From the IMG/VR virus record IMGVR_UViG_3300000227_000035, positions 1-20,319 of that record: DNA of 20,319 nucleotides; one strand, 5' to 3'. Position 1 is the first letter of the stretch, and each line of letters starts with the position of its first letter. A program made the position numbers and the translations under genes. Below are positions 7,474 to 14,200 of the stretch, piece after piece. A model generated the notes under the pieces. It saw only the letters and a program-made list of their open reading frames with translations. It ran no database searches and was not told the DNA's origin. The stretch is from a virus.

Positions 7474-8508
7474 ATGAAAAAAGGGCATGAGAAATCCATG
7501 CCCAATCAAATTGAAAACCTGTCGGAATCAGTGTCCAAAATCCTGATTCCTACAGGTTGTACTTTGCTCAATCTTGCCTGTTCCGATAACCATCTTGGAG
7601 GATATGGTTCAGGCAAGATTGTCAATTTGATTGGAGACTCGAGCAGCGGGAAAACATTATTGGCACTCAGCATGATGGCAGAAATTTGCAAAAGAAAGGA
7701 ATTGGATAATTACGAATTATTTTATGATGATGTTGAAGCTGCTCTTGAAATGGACCTTGCAAAAATGTTCGGTTCAAAAACAGAAAAACGTTTGATTGTA
7801 AAATCCTCAGACACAATTGAAGATGTCTATGGTTTTCTTGTTAGAACAATCCAACAAAAGAAACCTTTCATTTATATTTTGGATAGTCTTGATGCACTTT
7901 CATCCCAAGATGAACACAAAAGATCAGAAGAATATGCCAGGGACAAGGAAATTGGTGGTGGTTTCAAAACAGAAAAGGCCAGAATGATTTCTGAAATGCT
8001 TCGTGTTGTTGTACGAGACATAAAATATTCTGATTCCCTTGTACTAATCATCTCCCAAACACGAGACAATCTTGGATATGGTGCCATATTCACTCCAAGG
8101 ATTCGTAGTGGTGGAAAAGCCTTAAAGTTTTATTGTACACACGAAATATGGCTTGCAGTAGGTAAAAAGATAAAATCAAAGGACAGAGAAATTGGTGCAA
8201 TTGTTCAAGCAAAAATTACAAAGAATAAACTAACAGGAAAATACAGGAAGGTTGAATTTCCTATTTATACGGAATATGGCGTCGATTCCCTTTCTGCCAA
8301 TATTAAATTCCTTGTCGAAAACGGATATTGGACAAAGATAAGTAATAAAATTGAAGCACTTGATTTTGCTTTTACTGGAACTGAATCAACCTTGATCAAT
8401 CATATTGAATCAAAAAATCTTGAGAGGGAATTAGATGAAATCGTTTACAAAGTATGGGGGGAAATCGAGGAGTCTATCAAGATCAAACGAAAACCTAAAT
8501 ACAATTAA
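7474..8508 (+). CDS. RecA/UvsX-like recombinase
   Basis: A 344-residue ATPase of the RecA family that forms filaments on ssDNA and pairs homologous strands. Walker A is GDSSSGKT (residues 54-61), the catalytic Glu region reads YDDVEAALE, Walker B is YILDSLDAL, and the following SQTRDNLGYG plus RIRSGGKALKFYC match RecA loops and the ATP-cap region. It lacks the long C-terminal domain of bacterial RecA and is closer in size to T4 UvsX (391) or phage RecA-like proteins. ATG 7474 follows GGAAG by about 10 bases; ATG 7498 is an alternative start. It lies with SSB, nuclease and resolvase genes in one operon. Confidence 0.88.
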   Translation: MKKGHEKSMPNQIENLSESVSKILIPTGCTLLNLACSDNHLGGYGSGKIVNLIGDSSSGKTLLALSMMAEICKRKELDNYELFYDDVEAALEMDLAKMFGSKTEKRLIVKSSDTIEDVYGFLVRTIQQKKPFIYILDSLDALSSQDEHKRSEEYARDKEIGGGFKTEKARMISEMLRVVVRDIKYSDSLVLIISQTRDNLGYGAIFTPRIRSGGKALKFYCTHEIWLAVGKKIKSKDREIGAIVQAKITKNKLTGKYRKVEFPIYTEYGVDSLSANIKFLVENGYWTKISNKIEALDFAFTGTESTLINHIESKNLERELDEIVYKVWGEIEESIKIKRKPKYN

Positions 8509-9388
8509 ATACATAATATTAGACATGAACAATTTATGCCATATTGCACATTATTCAATGGGACATTTGGAAAATGATGATGATAAAAGGACCGGGGTTA
8601 TTTTTGGTGTTTTCAAACAATTATTAAGCCTTTTTAAAAAGTTCAAATCCAATAATTTTATTTTGTGCTGGGATTCCAGATTAAGCTATAGAAAACAGAT
8701 TTTTCCAGAATACAAAGCACAACGAAAGAAAAATATTACGCCGGAACAAGAAAAAGAAAGGAAATATCTTTATGATCAAATATCTCAGCTTCGATCAGAA
8801 ATCATGCCCGAAGTTGGGTTTAAAAATAATTTTATTAAAACTGGCTATGAAGCTGATGATCTTATCGCAAAGTTTATTATTGATTATAGGAATGAACCTG
8901 ATTCCAATTTTTTGATTATTAGTACAGATCAGGATTTATTCCAAATTCTTTCAAAAAATGTGCGAATTTACAACGTAATAAAAAAGGAAATGATTACAGA
9001 AGAATGGTTTATGGAAAAGTGGGAAGGGCTTTTGCCGATTAATTTTCGATCCATTAAAAGTATTGCTGGGTGTAGTTCAGACAATATTCCACCAATTGAA
9101 AAAGGTATTGGAGAAAAAACTGCTTTGAAATATGTTCTTGGAAAATGTGATGAGTTTTTAATCAAAAAGATTAAAAACTGTAGTGAAGTAAGAGAGAGAA
9201 ACTTCAAACTTGTTTCTCTCCCATTCAACAATAAGAAAAATCCTTTACCTATTTTGGACTTAGCTGAAAATAATTTCAGGATTAAAATGTTTCAAAAATG
9301 GTTTAATCTGCTTGGATTTGATTATTTCATAAAAAATTTTAATGAATGGGAGAAATTTATTGGACATGGTATCAGTTGTTCAGGATAG
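8435..9388 (+). CDS. 5'-3' exonuclease / flap endonuclease (FEN-like)
   Basis: A 317-residue enzyme expected to remove RNA primers and 5' flaps; the polymerase here lacks a 5' nuclease domain, so this supplies the activity. Motifs in order: IILDMNNLCH (first metal Asp), CWDSRLSYRKQIFPEYKAQR, TGYEADDLIA, ISTDQDLFQIL, and IAGCSSDNIPPIEKGIGEKT, which is the helix-hairpin-helix. The usual GD before SDN reads GCSSDN. The ATG at 8435 lies in the recombinase gene, giving a 74-base overlap and about 24 residues ahead of the first strand; GAGAGGGA lies upstream of it. The only later ATG (8525) would delete the first catalytic Asp, so 8435 is kept, although a non-standard start between them is possible. 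Confidence 0.88.
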   Translation: MKSFTKYGGKSRSLSRSNENLNTIKYIILDMNNLCHIAHYSMGHLENDDDKRTGVIFGVFKQLLSLFKKFKSNNFILCWDSRLSYRKQIFPEYKAQRKKNITPEQEKERKYLYDQISQLRSEIMPEVGFKNNFIKTGYEADDLIAKFIIDYRNEPDSNFLIISTDQDLFQILSKNVRIYNVIKKEMITEEWFMEKWEGLLPINFRSIKSIAGCSSDNIPPIEKGIGEKTALKYVLGKCDEFLIKKIKNCSEVRERNFKLVSLPFNNKKNPLPILDLAENNFRIKMFQKWFNLLGFDYFIKNFNEWEKFIGHGISCSG

Positions 9389-9563
9389 TGTTTTTGGGTA
9401 TGCTGATAAGTTAATTCTTGGAAGCATCTTTTTTGATTATGTTTTGCATATTTGTCAACAAGGAGCACATCCAGGATTTATACATAATGCTATGCTCATA
9501 AGTACGTATGAAGAGTATGAACCCATAGGGGAGGTCTTTTTCAATGAAAACTTCCTCTGCTAA
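9366..9563 (+). CDS. Small protein of unknown function
   Basis: A 65-residue frame between the flap nuclease and the resolvase, overlapping the former by 23 bases and the latter by 20 bases. The sequence (MVSVVQDSVFGYADKLILG... with a C-terminal acidic stretch EEYEPIGEVFF) is not recognised. It could be a small helical protein. The start is uncertain: ATG 9342 is in frame but has no ribosome binding site, while ATG 9366 has GGGAGA 13 bases upstream. It is kept because it fills an otherwise unexplained 150-base gap in a densely packed operon. Confidence 0.5.
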   Translation: MVSVVQDSVFGYADKLILGSIFFDYVLHICQQGAHPGFIHNAMLISTYEEYEPIGEVFFNENFLC

Positions 9564-9933
9564 AGCAAAAGGTCGAAGAGGCCAAGATTGGGTTGCTGAA
9601 AAAATAGGGAAATTATTAAATCTTAAAGTTGGACACGATGAAATGGTTTCCCCAAGAGAGATGGGACAAAACGGAACAGATATAAGGCTTGTAGGTGAAG
9701 CCTTAACAAGATTTCCCTATTCTGTAGAAGTTAAAAATCAAGAAAAATGGAATTTGGTTCAATGGATAAAACAAGCAAAGAAAAATGTTGTTAAAGACAC
9801 AAATTGGCTGCTTTTTTTTAAAAAGAATAGACATGAAATGATTGTGGCCATGGATGCAGAACATTTTTTTACTATCATGTCGAGGTTGTATAATGTTGAA
9901 CAAAATAAAGATAGAAAACTTCCAAAGCCATGA
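9544..9933 (+). CDS. PD-(D/E)XK nuclease, Holliday-junction-resolvase-like
   Basis: A 129-residue protein with the layout of archaeal Hjc-type and related phage nucleases: GRRGQDWVAEKI near the N-terminus with E19, then GQNGTDIRL with D46, then YSVEVKNQ with E62 and K64 as the ExK pair, then a helix (WNLVQWIKQAKKN) and strand (TNWLLFFKKN). D46, E62 and K64 would bind the metal. GGGGAGG lies upstream of the ATG. The operon position among recombinase, flap nuclease and Rad50-like genes supports junction or branched-DNA cleavage, but VRR-NUC-like or other endonuclease specificity cannot be excluded. The 3' end overlaps the next gene by 41 bases. Confidence 0.75.
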   Translation: MKTSSAKAKGRRGQDWVAEKIGKLLNLKVGHDEMVSPREMGQNGTDIRLVGEALTRFPYSVEVKNQEKWNLVQWIKQAKKNVVKDTNWLLFFKKNRHEMIVAMDAEHFFTIMSRLYNVEQNKDRKLPKP

Positions 9934-10993
9934 GAATACAGAAATTGATTTAAGTTCAGGGGTAAATATCATTCACGGCTTATCACAAGCCGGTAAGACA
10001 GCCATATTTAGAGCCTTAAATTGGGTATTCTTCAACAGACCTTCTGGGTTTCACTTCCATTCCTCTTTTGCCACGAAGCCTTATACCAAAGTTAGTCTAC
10101 TTTTTGATAATGCAAGAATATCTTTTCAGAAAACAGAGAAAACAGCTACATATTTTCTTGAAACAAAAGATGGATATAAAGAATTTTCTGTTGTAGGCAC
10201 ATCAGTTCCCGAAGAGATTCAAAGAGTTTTAAATATTTCTGAAATTAATATTGCAAATCAATTGGACAATCCTTTCTTTATTTTAAATTCACCTGGAGAG
10301 ATTGGACGAATTTTCAATTCAATAACAAATTCAGAAAAAGCTGATGAATTTGTGAGCACATTAACGTCTTTTATTAATAGAAGAAAAACTTACATTTCAA
10401 CACTTGAAACGCAAGCAAATGAACTGCAACAACAAGTTGATGCTATTGCTAAGATTGAAAAGTTTGATAAAGATTTCAAGAGATATTCTTTTTTGCAGGA
10501 AAAAGAATATTCATTAAATAATGATATCCAAAAAATAAAAGAAAAAATGAAACTTTTGGATAAAAAACAGAAATTTATTCTACGAATTGATGTGCAATTA
10601 TTGGACACAATGGTTCAAAGTCTTTCAAGAATTGAGTCACAAGTCACTTCGAATCTGAATAAAATAAATCATTTGAAAAGTCTATTTGATCGTTTGCAAA
10701 AAGCGCAACAAAACACAACCATGTTCCAGAATAAATTAAACAAAATGGGACATGTAGTAAAATTATATGAAGATCAAATTGAGATGTTATCCAAAATAAA
10801 TATGGAATTGAAACAAAAAACAGAACTAATACGTGATTTGAATTTGATCATCGATCTAACCAACTCTATTGATGATAAGCATATTAGTTTGAAAAAATTA
10901 AAACATGAATATCAAAAAGAATTATCAACAACTGGAATCTGTCCTTTTTGTTTTTCAAAAATAAATCAAAAAACTTTGCAGGAGAATCTATGA
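9893..10993 (+). CDS. N-terminal half of a Rad50/SbcC-like ATPase, ending at the zinc hook
   Basis: A 366-residue protein carrying only the first ATPase lobe of a Rad50/SbcC/gp46 protein. It starts with IKIENFQSHENTEIDL, has Walker A GLSQAGKT (residues 29-36) and a Q-loop-like NQLDNPFFIL, then a long coiled coil (about 160-345). It closes with a zinc-hook motif CPFC (350-353) only 13 residues before the stop. Walker B, signature and H-loop are absent here and occur in the separate gene at 12109-12714. ATG 9893 is chosen because it begins directly at the first strand and has GAGG about 9 bases upstream. Its stop overlaps the nuclease start as ATGA. The intact Walker A and hook argue against a decayed fragment. 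Confidence 0.88.
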   Translation: MLNKIKIENFQSHENTEIDLSSGVNIIHGLSQAGKTAIFRALNWVFFNRPSGFHFHSSFATKPYTKVSLLFDNARISFQKTEKTATYFLETKDGYKEFSVVGTSVPEEIQRVLNISEINIANQLDNPFFILNSPGEIGRIFNSITNSEKADEFVSTLTSFINRRKTYISTLETQANELQQQVDAIAKIEKFDKDFKRYSFLQEKEYSLNNDIQKIKEKMKLLDKKQKFILRIDVQLLDTMVQSLSRIESQVTSNLNKINHLKSLFDRLQKAQQNTTMFQNKLNKMGHVVKLYEDQIEMLSKINMELKQKTELIRDLNLIIDLTNSIDDKHISLKKLKHEYQKELSTTGICPFCFSKINQKTLQENL

Positions 10994-11889
10994 AACTTGT
11001 TCTTGTAAGTGATTTTCACTTATTATCTAAACGTCCAATTGGAAGAGTGGACCAAATTTTATCGACACAATGGGATAAACTTCGTTTTATTCTTGAAACT
11101 GCACAAAATTTAAGTAAGATTGTGATACAGGCAGGGGACTTGTTTGATAAACCAAGAGATTGGTCCGTGTTGGATAAATTCATTTCAATTAAAAATGAAT
11201 ATCCTGATGTTAAATTTTATTCTATTTATGGACAACACGATCTTTATTTTCGAGAATTTAATGCAGTTTGTAACATGTCTATTTTGGAAAAACTTAATAT
11301 TATCAAAATTCTTTCAAGGAAAAGGAAATTATTATATAGATTTCAGATAGTTGGATGTTCATTTGGTGAAACAAAAATACCTTACTTTGACGAAAGACTT
11401 GAAACTTTATTTGTAGTTCATGCTCCGATAACAAATTCTAATATAAATATAGAACATAGTTCAGCAGAATTATTCCTAAAAAAACATCCAAAATTTAAAT
11501 ATATCTTATGTGGAGACATACACATTCCCTTTTTGTTACAAAATAAGAAACAAATAATTATGAACACTGGTTGCATTGTTCGACACACAAGAGATGAAAT
11601 CAATAAAACTTACAAACCATTTTTTTACATATTGGATACAGATAAAGGAAATGTGTCCATAAAAAATATTCCTTGTTTAGACTATGCAGATGCTTTCCTT
11701 TCAAGGAAAGAAGAATCTTCTATTACACTCAATCAATTTTTGGATGATCTCATTGAAAAACAAACACAATCAACAAATGTGCTGTCCAATATAATGCAAT
11801 TTTTGGCTACTGATAAAACAACATCGATTGAAGCCAAGGCAGTAATTCATAAATTATTGAACGATCAATCTATAGAGGTGACAGAATGA
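10990..11889 (+). CDS. Mre11/SbcD-like nuclease (gp47 type)
   Basis: A 299-residue metallophosphoesterase, partner of the Rad50-like ATPase in processing DNA ends and hairpins. Motifs: VSDFH (D8, H10), AGDLFD (D50, D53), GQHD (81-84) where GNHD is usual, VVHAP (H144), and CGDIH (G175-H178) where GHxH is usual. The N-to-Q and H-to-D changes fall on expected metal or phosphate contacts; related phage enzymes may share the GDIH form, so activity is likely but not certain. The C-terminal part (about 220-299) should be the capping and ATPase-binding region. AGGAG lies 6 bases before ATG 10990. ATGA overlaps join it to genes on both sides. Confidence 0.88.
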   Translation: MKLVLVSDFHLLSKRPIGRVDQILSTQWDKLRFILETAQNLSKIVIQAGDLFDKPRDWSVLDKFISIKNEYPDVKFYSIYGQHDLYFREFNAVCNMSILEKLNIIKILSRKRKLLYRFQIVGCSFGETKIPYFDERLETLFVVHAPITNSNINIEHSSAELFLKKHPKFKYILCGDIHIPFLLQNKKQIIMNTGCIVRHTRDEINKTYKPFFYILDTDKGNVSIKNIPCLDYADAFLSRKEESSITLNQFLDDLIEKQTQSTNVLSNIMQFLATDKTTSIEAKAVIHKLLNDQSIEVTE

Positions 11890-12131
11890 GTGAAAAGCTC
11901 AATAAAATTAAACAGCAAATTGATGATCTAAAAACAAAGATTGCTATCGAAATCAATGAGAGCAACCGTTTGATTTCAGAATTAAAAGAAATTGTCCAAT
12001 TTGATAAACTCATTGAAATACCAGCAATATTAAGTTCTTTAGAAAAAGAAAGAGAAAAACTCTTGAAAAAGAAAAGTGAAATTGAATCCAAATTGGAGGA
12101 ACTACTAAATGGATATTCTTCAAGAGTATGA
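11886..12131 (+). CDS. Short coiled-coil protein between nuclease and ATPase C-half
   Basis: An 81-residue protein that is nearly all heptad-like helix (KLNKIKQQIDDLKTKIAIEI, then ISSLEKEREKLLKKK-type repeats). Its start overlaps the nuclease stop as ATGA, and its end overlaps the next gene by 23 bases in another phase. It has no ATPase or metal motif. By position it could provide part of the descending coiled coil that is missing between the zinc hook of the N-half and the short coil of the C-half, making a three-chain Rad50. That is inference; it could also be an unrelated accessory protein. Confidence 0.7.
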   Translation: MSEKLNKIKQQIDDLKTKIAIEINESNRLISELKEIVQFDKLIEIPAILSSLEKEREKLLKKKSEIESKLEELLNGYSSRV

Positions 12132-12714
12132 GAAAATAAAGATCAAAAAATCAATTTTAATGAACAATCTCCAATCAAAAAGTGCTATAATTGAAGCAGA
12201 AACAAAGAGAATTGATGTGCTCAATGAAGCTCGTTTGATCATTTCTGAAATTTCAAAGCAAACGCAAATATTACTTAAAAACAGGATTGAAGAGCTTGTC
12301 ACCAACTGTTTACAAGCTGTGTTTCATAACAGAGATTTTCAGTTTAAACTAAATTTTCAAATCAAACGAAATAAAATGGAGTGTGTTCCAACAATTATTG
12401 AAAATGATCGGGAACTTTCTCCTGCAAATGAAATGGGAGGCGGCGTCTTAGACATCATTGCTTTTGCCATGAGAATCGTTCTGTGGAGTATGCAGTATAA
12501 CAAAACACGGGCGTTTTTCATGTTGGATGAACCCCTTCGATTTTGTGGTAATTTAATTAGTAATGCCTGTGAAATGATTAAACAAATTTCAGATGGTCTT
12601 GGAATGCAAATTTTAATTATAACACATTCAGACGAATTGATTGATATTGCAGATAAATCATGGCATATAAAATATGTTGATGGCAAATCAGAAATTTCTC
12701 TCGACCGTCGCTGA
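12109..12714 (+). CDS. C-terminal half of a Rad50/SbcC-like ATPase
   Basis: A 201-residue protein with a short N-terminal coiled coil (about 1-65), then the second ATPase lobe: a signature motif EMGGGVLDIIAFAMRI (from residue 108), Walker B AFFMLDEP (D140, E141), a D-loop region after it, and the H-loop ITHSDEL. It has no Walker A, which is in the gene at 9893-10993, so the two must assemble to form composite ATP sites. GGAGG lies 9 bases before ATG 12109, and TAA is the codon directly before that ATG in frame, so it is independently initiated and not a simple frameshift product. It ends the operon before a structured spacer. Confidence 0.88.
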   Translation: MDILQEYEKIKIKKSILMNNLQSKSAIIEAETKRIDVLNEARLIISEISKQTQILLKNRIEELVTNCLQAVFHNRDFQFKLNFQIKRNKMECVPTIIENDRELSPANEMGGGVLDIIAFAMRIVLWSMQYNKTRAFFMLDEPLRFCGNLISNACEMIKQISDGLGMQILIITHSDELIDIADKSWHIKYVDGKSEISLDRR

Positions 12715-12806
12715 CTCCTTTGGGGGTGCGTGACACATCCCGGCAAACCAAGTCCTTCTCATATCAGCGATTGCTCTTCTTTCAAACGAAAGAAGGACAG
12801 TGTCAC
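12708..12806 (+). promoter_or_regulatory. Structured leader with pseudoknot potential upstream of HU-like gene
   Basis: The 127-base gap holds several complementary segments. Hairpin GGGGTG/CATCCC (12723-12728, 12736-12741, one G-U pair) has loop CGTGACA, and GTGACA of that loop is complementary to TGTCAC at 12801-12806. A perfect 8-bp hairpin CTTCTTTC/GAAAGAAG (12776-12783, 12788-12795) competes with GTCCTTCT/AGAAGGAC (12752-12759, 12791-12798). TCGCTGA (12708-12714) is complementary to TCAGCGA (12764-12770). There is no U-tract, so it is not a plain terminator. A regulatory 5' leader or processing site is inferred; no known riboswitch class is recognised. Confidence 0.45.
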
Positions 12807-12841
12807 AAACAACAAAAACAAATTAAATCTAGGAGCAAACA

Positions 12842-13120
12842 ATGGACTCAAAACAGGCAAGAACAGAAGTTATCAGAGTGCTTAGTTCAAGATTTGGAAT
12901 TTCCAATTATGTAATGAAGGAAATCATTGCAAACACATTGAACACTATTGTTCAAGTTACAATGGATTTTGGACGTGTCCAATTTGGATCACACATCTTT
13001 ACTAAAAAAATTTTTGATTCCAGAAAGGCAAGGAATCCTAAAACTGGTGAAGAATTGATCGTTCCATCTAAAACAAAAGTTGTATATAAAAATAAATCCT
13101 GTATCGTTGTGGGAGAATAA
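12842..13120 (+). CDS. HU/IHF-family DNA-binding protein
   Basis: A 92-residue histone-like protein of the size of HU (90). The N-terminal half is helical, then come the beta strands and the arm with the family signature FDSRKARNPKTGEELIVPS, which matches the R-x-x-x-RNP-TGE-I-IP pattern that inserts into the minor groove. It is expected to bend and compact DNA as a dimer, as phage SPO1 TF1 does. AGGAG lies 7 bases before the ATG. The structured leader upstream hints at post-transcriptional control. The first helix region is diverged from HU, so partner choice and specificity may differ. Confidence 0.82.
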   Translation: MDSKQARTEVIRVLSSRFGISNYVMKEIIANTLNTIVQVTMDFGRVQFGSHIFTKKIFDSRKARNPKTGEELIVPSKTKVVYKNKSCIVVGE

Positions 13121-13121
13121 A

Positions 13122-13319
13122 GTGTTTTACTACTATCTCATATCCATGGAAAAATCGAAAAAGAAGGGCAAGATCATTGCAAAGTATGGTTGTGAAAAAT
13201 CAGCTTTGTCCCACAAGAAAAGATTGGAATCTGATTTAAAGTGGAAAAATCTTGAGGTGCATATGTCGACAAAAAATTTGGTTAAAAATCAAATATTGGA
13301 CGTTTCATCACTAAACTAA
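13122..13319 (+). CDS. Small basic protein, unknown
   Basis: A 65-residue frame beginning at GTG 13122, one base after the HU-like stop, with GGGAGA 8 bases upstream. A TTG at 13080 would extend it into the HU gene without a ribosome binding site, so the GTG is preferred. The protein is lysine-rich (MEKSKKKGKIIAKYG; SHKKRLESD) after a short aromatic start (VFYYYLI). No family is recognised. Co-translation with the HU-like gene suggests a shared role, but only by position. Confidence 0.55.
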   Translation: MFYYYLISMEKSKKKGKIIAKYGCEKSALSHKKRLESDLKWKNLEVHMSTKNLVKNQILDVSSLN

Positions 13320-13327
13320 ATACTTTG

Positions 13328-13360
13328 TGGATACGGAGTATTTAGAATACTCCGTATCCA
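13328..13360. repeat. Perfect 15-bp inverted repeat
   Basis: TGGATACGGAGTATT (13328-13342) and its exact reverse complement (13346-13360) are separated by TAG. In RNA it would be a very stable hairpin just after the HU/65-residue operon. It lacks a following U-tract on either strand, so it fits an RNase III-type processing site, a transcript-end stabiliser or a protein operator better than a standard terminator. Confidence 0.75.
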
Positions 13361-13377
13361 TCTACATCAAAAGGAGT

Positions 13378-13412
13378 TTGAACAACACGTGTTGAATACT
13401 TTTGTTGTTCAA
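13378..13412. repeat. 10-bp inverted repeat enclosing a 12-bp palindrome
   Basis: TTGAACAACA (13378-13387) is repeated inverted as TGTTGTTCAA (13403-13412). Overlapping it is the perfect palindrome CAACACGTGTTG (13383-13394). It lies 17 bases after the first hairpin and about 30 bases before a candidate -10 element, a fitting place for an operator. The binding protein is unknown. Confidence 0.6.
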
Positions 13413-13443
13413 TCAATAACTTATGGGAAAAGACTTGTGCATT

Positions 13444-13452
13444 TGATATAAT
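13444..13452 (+). promoter_or_regulatory. Extended -10 promoter (TGaTATAAT)
   Basis: A perfect TATAAT at 13447-13452 with TG in the extended -10 position, in non-coding DNA 100 bases before the gene at 13559. No good -35 is present, which extended -10 promoters tolerate. It would start the operon covering 13559 to 17141. The inverted repeats just upstream may regulate it. Confidence 0.5.
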
Positions 13453-13558
13453 TCTTTGTTAAAGTTGAAAAGATTTATTCCCTTGAAGATGAAACACGAG
13501 TGACGATCAAAGCTCTTAAATAAAGAGACATAAAACAATCAAGCGGAAAGGTACTAAA

Positions 13559-13774
13559 ATGAAATTAATGGAAGCCATGCTTTGTTTGGATTGTGAAGAG
13601 ATTTACAGTAGAAGTAAATTTGGGTACTGCCCAAAATGTGGTGCTCAATCTTCAATTCCAATAAACAAATATCTACCAAGTTTGAAGGATAAATATGATA
13701 AAAATTCTCCTAATCTCCCTTATTGGATGGTTAATATTGATCATAGGGTTATCAAGTGCTTCCAAGGCAGGTGA
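13559..13774 (+). CDS. Small zinc-ribbon-like protein
   Basis: A 71-residue protein with two CxxC knuckles, CLDC (residues 9-12) and CPKC (24-27), separated by 11 residues, the arrangement of a small zinc ribbon. The remainder is not recognised. Such proteins often bind nucleic acid or act as protein adaptors; which applies here is unknown. GGAAAGG lies upstream of the ATG. It is the first gene after the intergenic regulatory region, and its last 80 bases overlap the transglycosylase gene in another phase. Confidence 0.65.
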   Translation: MKLMEAMLCLDCEEIYSRSKFGYCPKCGAQSSIPINKYLPSLKDKYDKNSPNLPYWMVNIDHRVIKCFQGR

Positions 13775-14066
13775 TTTCTCAAAGATAATCAAGAAACACA
13801 CAACAAAGGTTCATCTTGTGAATAAAATAATTCATAAAGAATCGAGAGGAAAATACAAAGCCAAAAACAAACACTGTATTGGACTGATGCAGATTAATAC
13901 CAAAGTTTGGTTATCTAAAAAAAGTGACAGATTTAATTTAGTCAAACTTGGCATTATTCGTAGAAAATCTGATCTTTATATCCCTGAATATAATATAAAA
14001 GCAGGGATATACATTCTAAAGCACTACAAATATAATTATAAACGATATAGGGGAATAATGCCTTGA
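13695..14066 (+). CDS. Secreted SLT-type lytic transglycosylase
   Basis: A 123-residue lysozyme-like protein. Residues 1-24 form a signal peptide or membrane anchor (long hydrophobic run ILLISLIGWLILIIGLSS, then ASKA as a plausible cleavage site). The mature part has the Slt motif IIHKESRGKY with catalytic E49, then CIGLMQINTKVW, matching the A..GLMQI..T pattern, then NIKAGIYILKHY. It should cleave peptidoglycan glycan strands in the periplasm. It is small but has the core motifs. It sits among early-type genes on the plus strand, away from the minus-strand lysis cassette. The start overlaps the zinc-ribbon gene; its stop overlaps a TTG start. Confidence 0.8.
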   Translation: MIKILLISLIGWLILIIGLSSASKAGDFSKIIKKHTTKVHLVNKIIHKESRGKYKAKNKHCIGLMQINTKVWLSKKSDRFNLVKLGIIRRKSDLYIPEYNIKAGIYILKHYKYNYKRYRGIMP

Positions 14067-14200
14067 AAGGAAAGAAATGTATTTGCTGTCAAAAGAGGAA
14101 TGTTGCCGAATATGTAGCCAGACATGGAATCTATCTTGAACACCTATGTCTCAAACACTATTTCAAATATTCTGATGTCGAAATTCACAATCCTCAGTAA
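14063..14200 (+). CDS. 45-residue Cys/His-rich protein
   Basis: A short gene beginning at TTG 14063 (TTGA overlap with the preceding stop), with GGGG 9 bases upstream. The peptide has CICC (residues 6-9) and a CLKH element (C29, H32) framed by VAEYVARHGIYLEHLC, a plausible single zinc site. No family is named. The overlap, ribosome binding site and metal-site pattern together support it as real although it lacks an ATG. Confidence 0.55.
   Translation: MKGKKCICCQKRNVAEYVARHGIYLEHLCLKHYFKYSDVEIHNPQ

Noticed and set aside
12100-12135. Programmed frameshift joining the coil protein and the ATPase C-half
   Set aside because: No slippery sequence is present, TAA precedes the ATG in the C-half phase, and a GGAGG site supports independent initiation.
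12723-12806. ZTP (pfl) riboswitch, because of a CGTGAC segment in a G-rich hairpin
   Set aside because: The conserved downstream hairpin and GGGC core are absent, and the downstream gene is HU-like, not folate or purine related.
13389-13451. 20-codon frame from GTG after an AAGGAG
   Set aside because: The spacing is long, the peptide is very short and the DNA is better explained by the palindromes.
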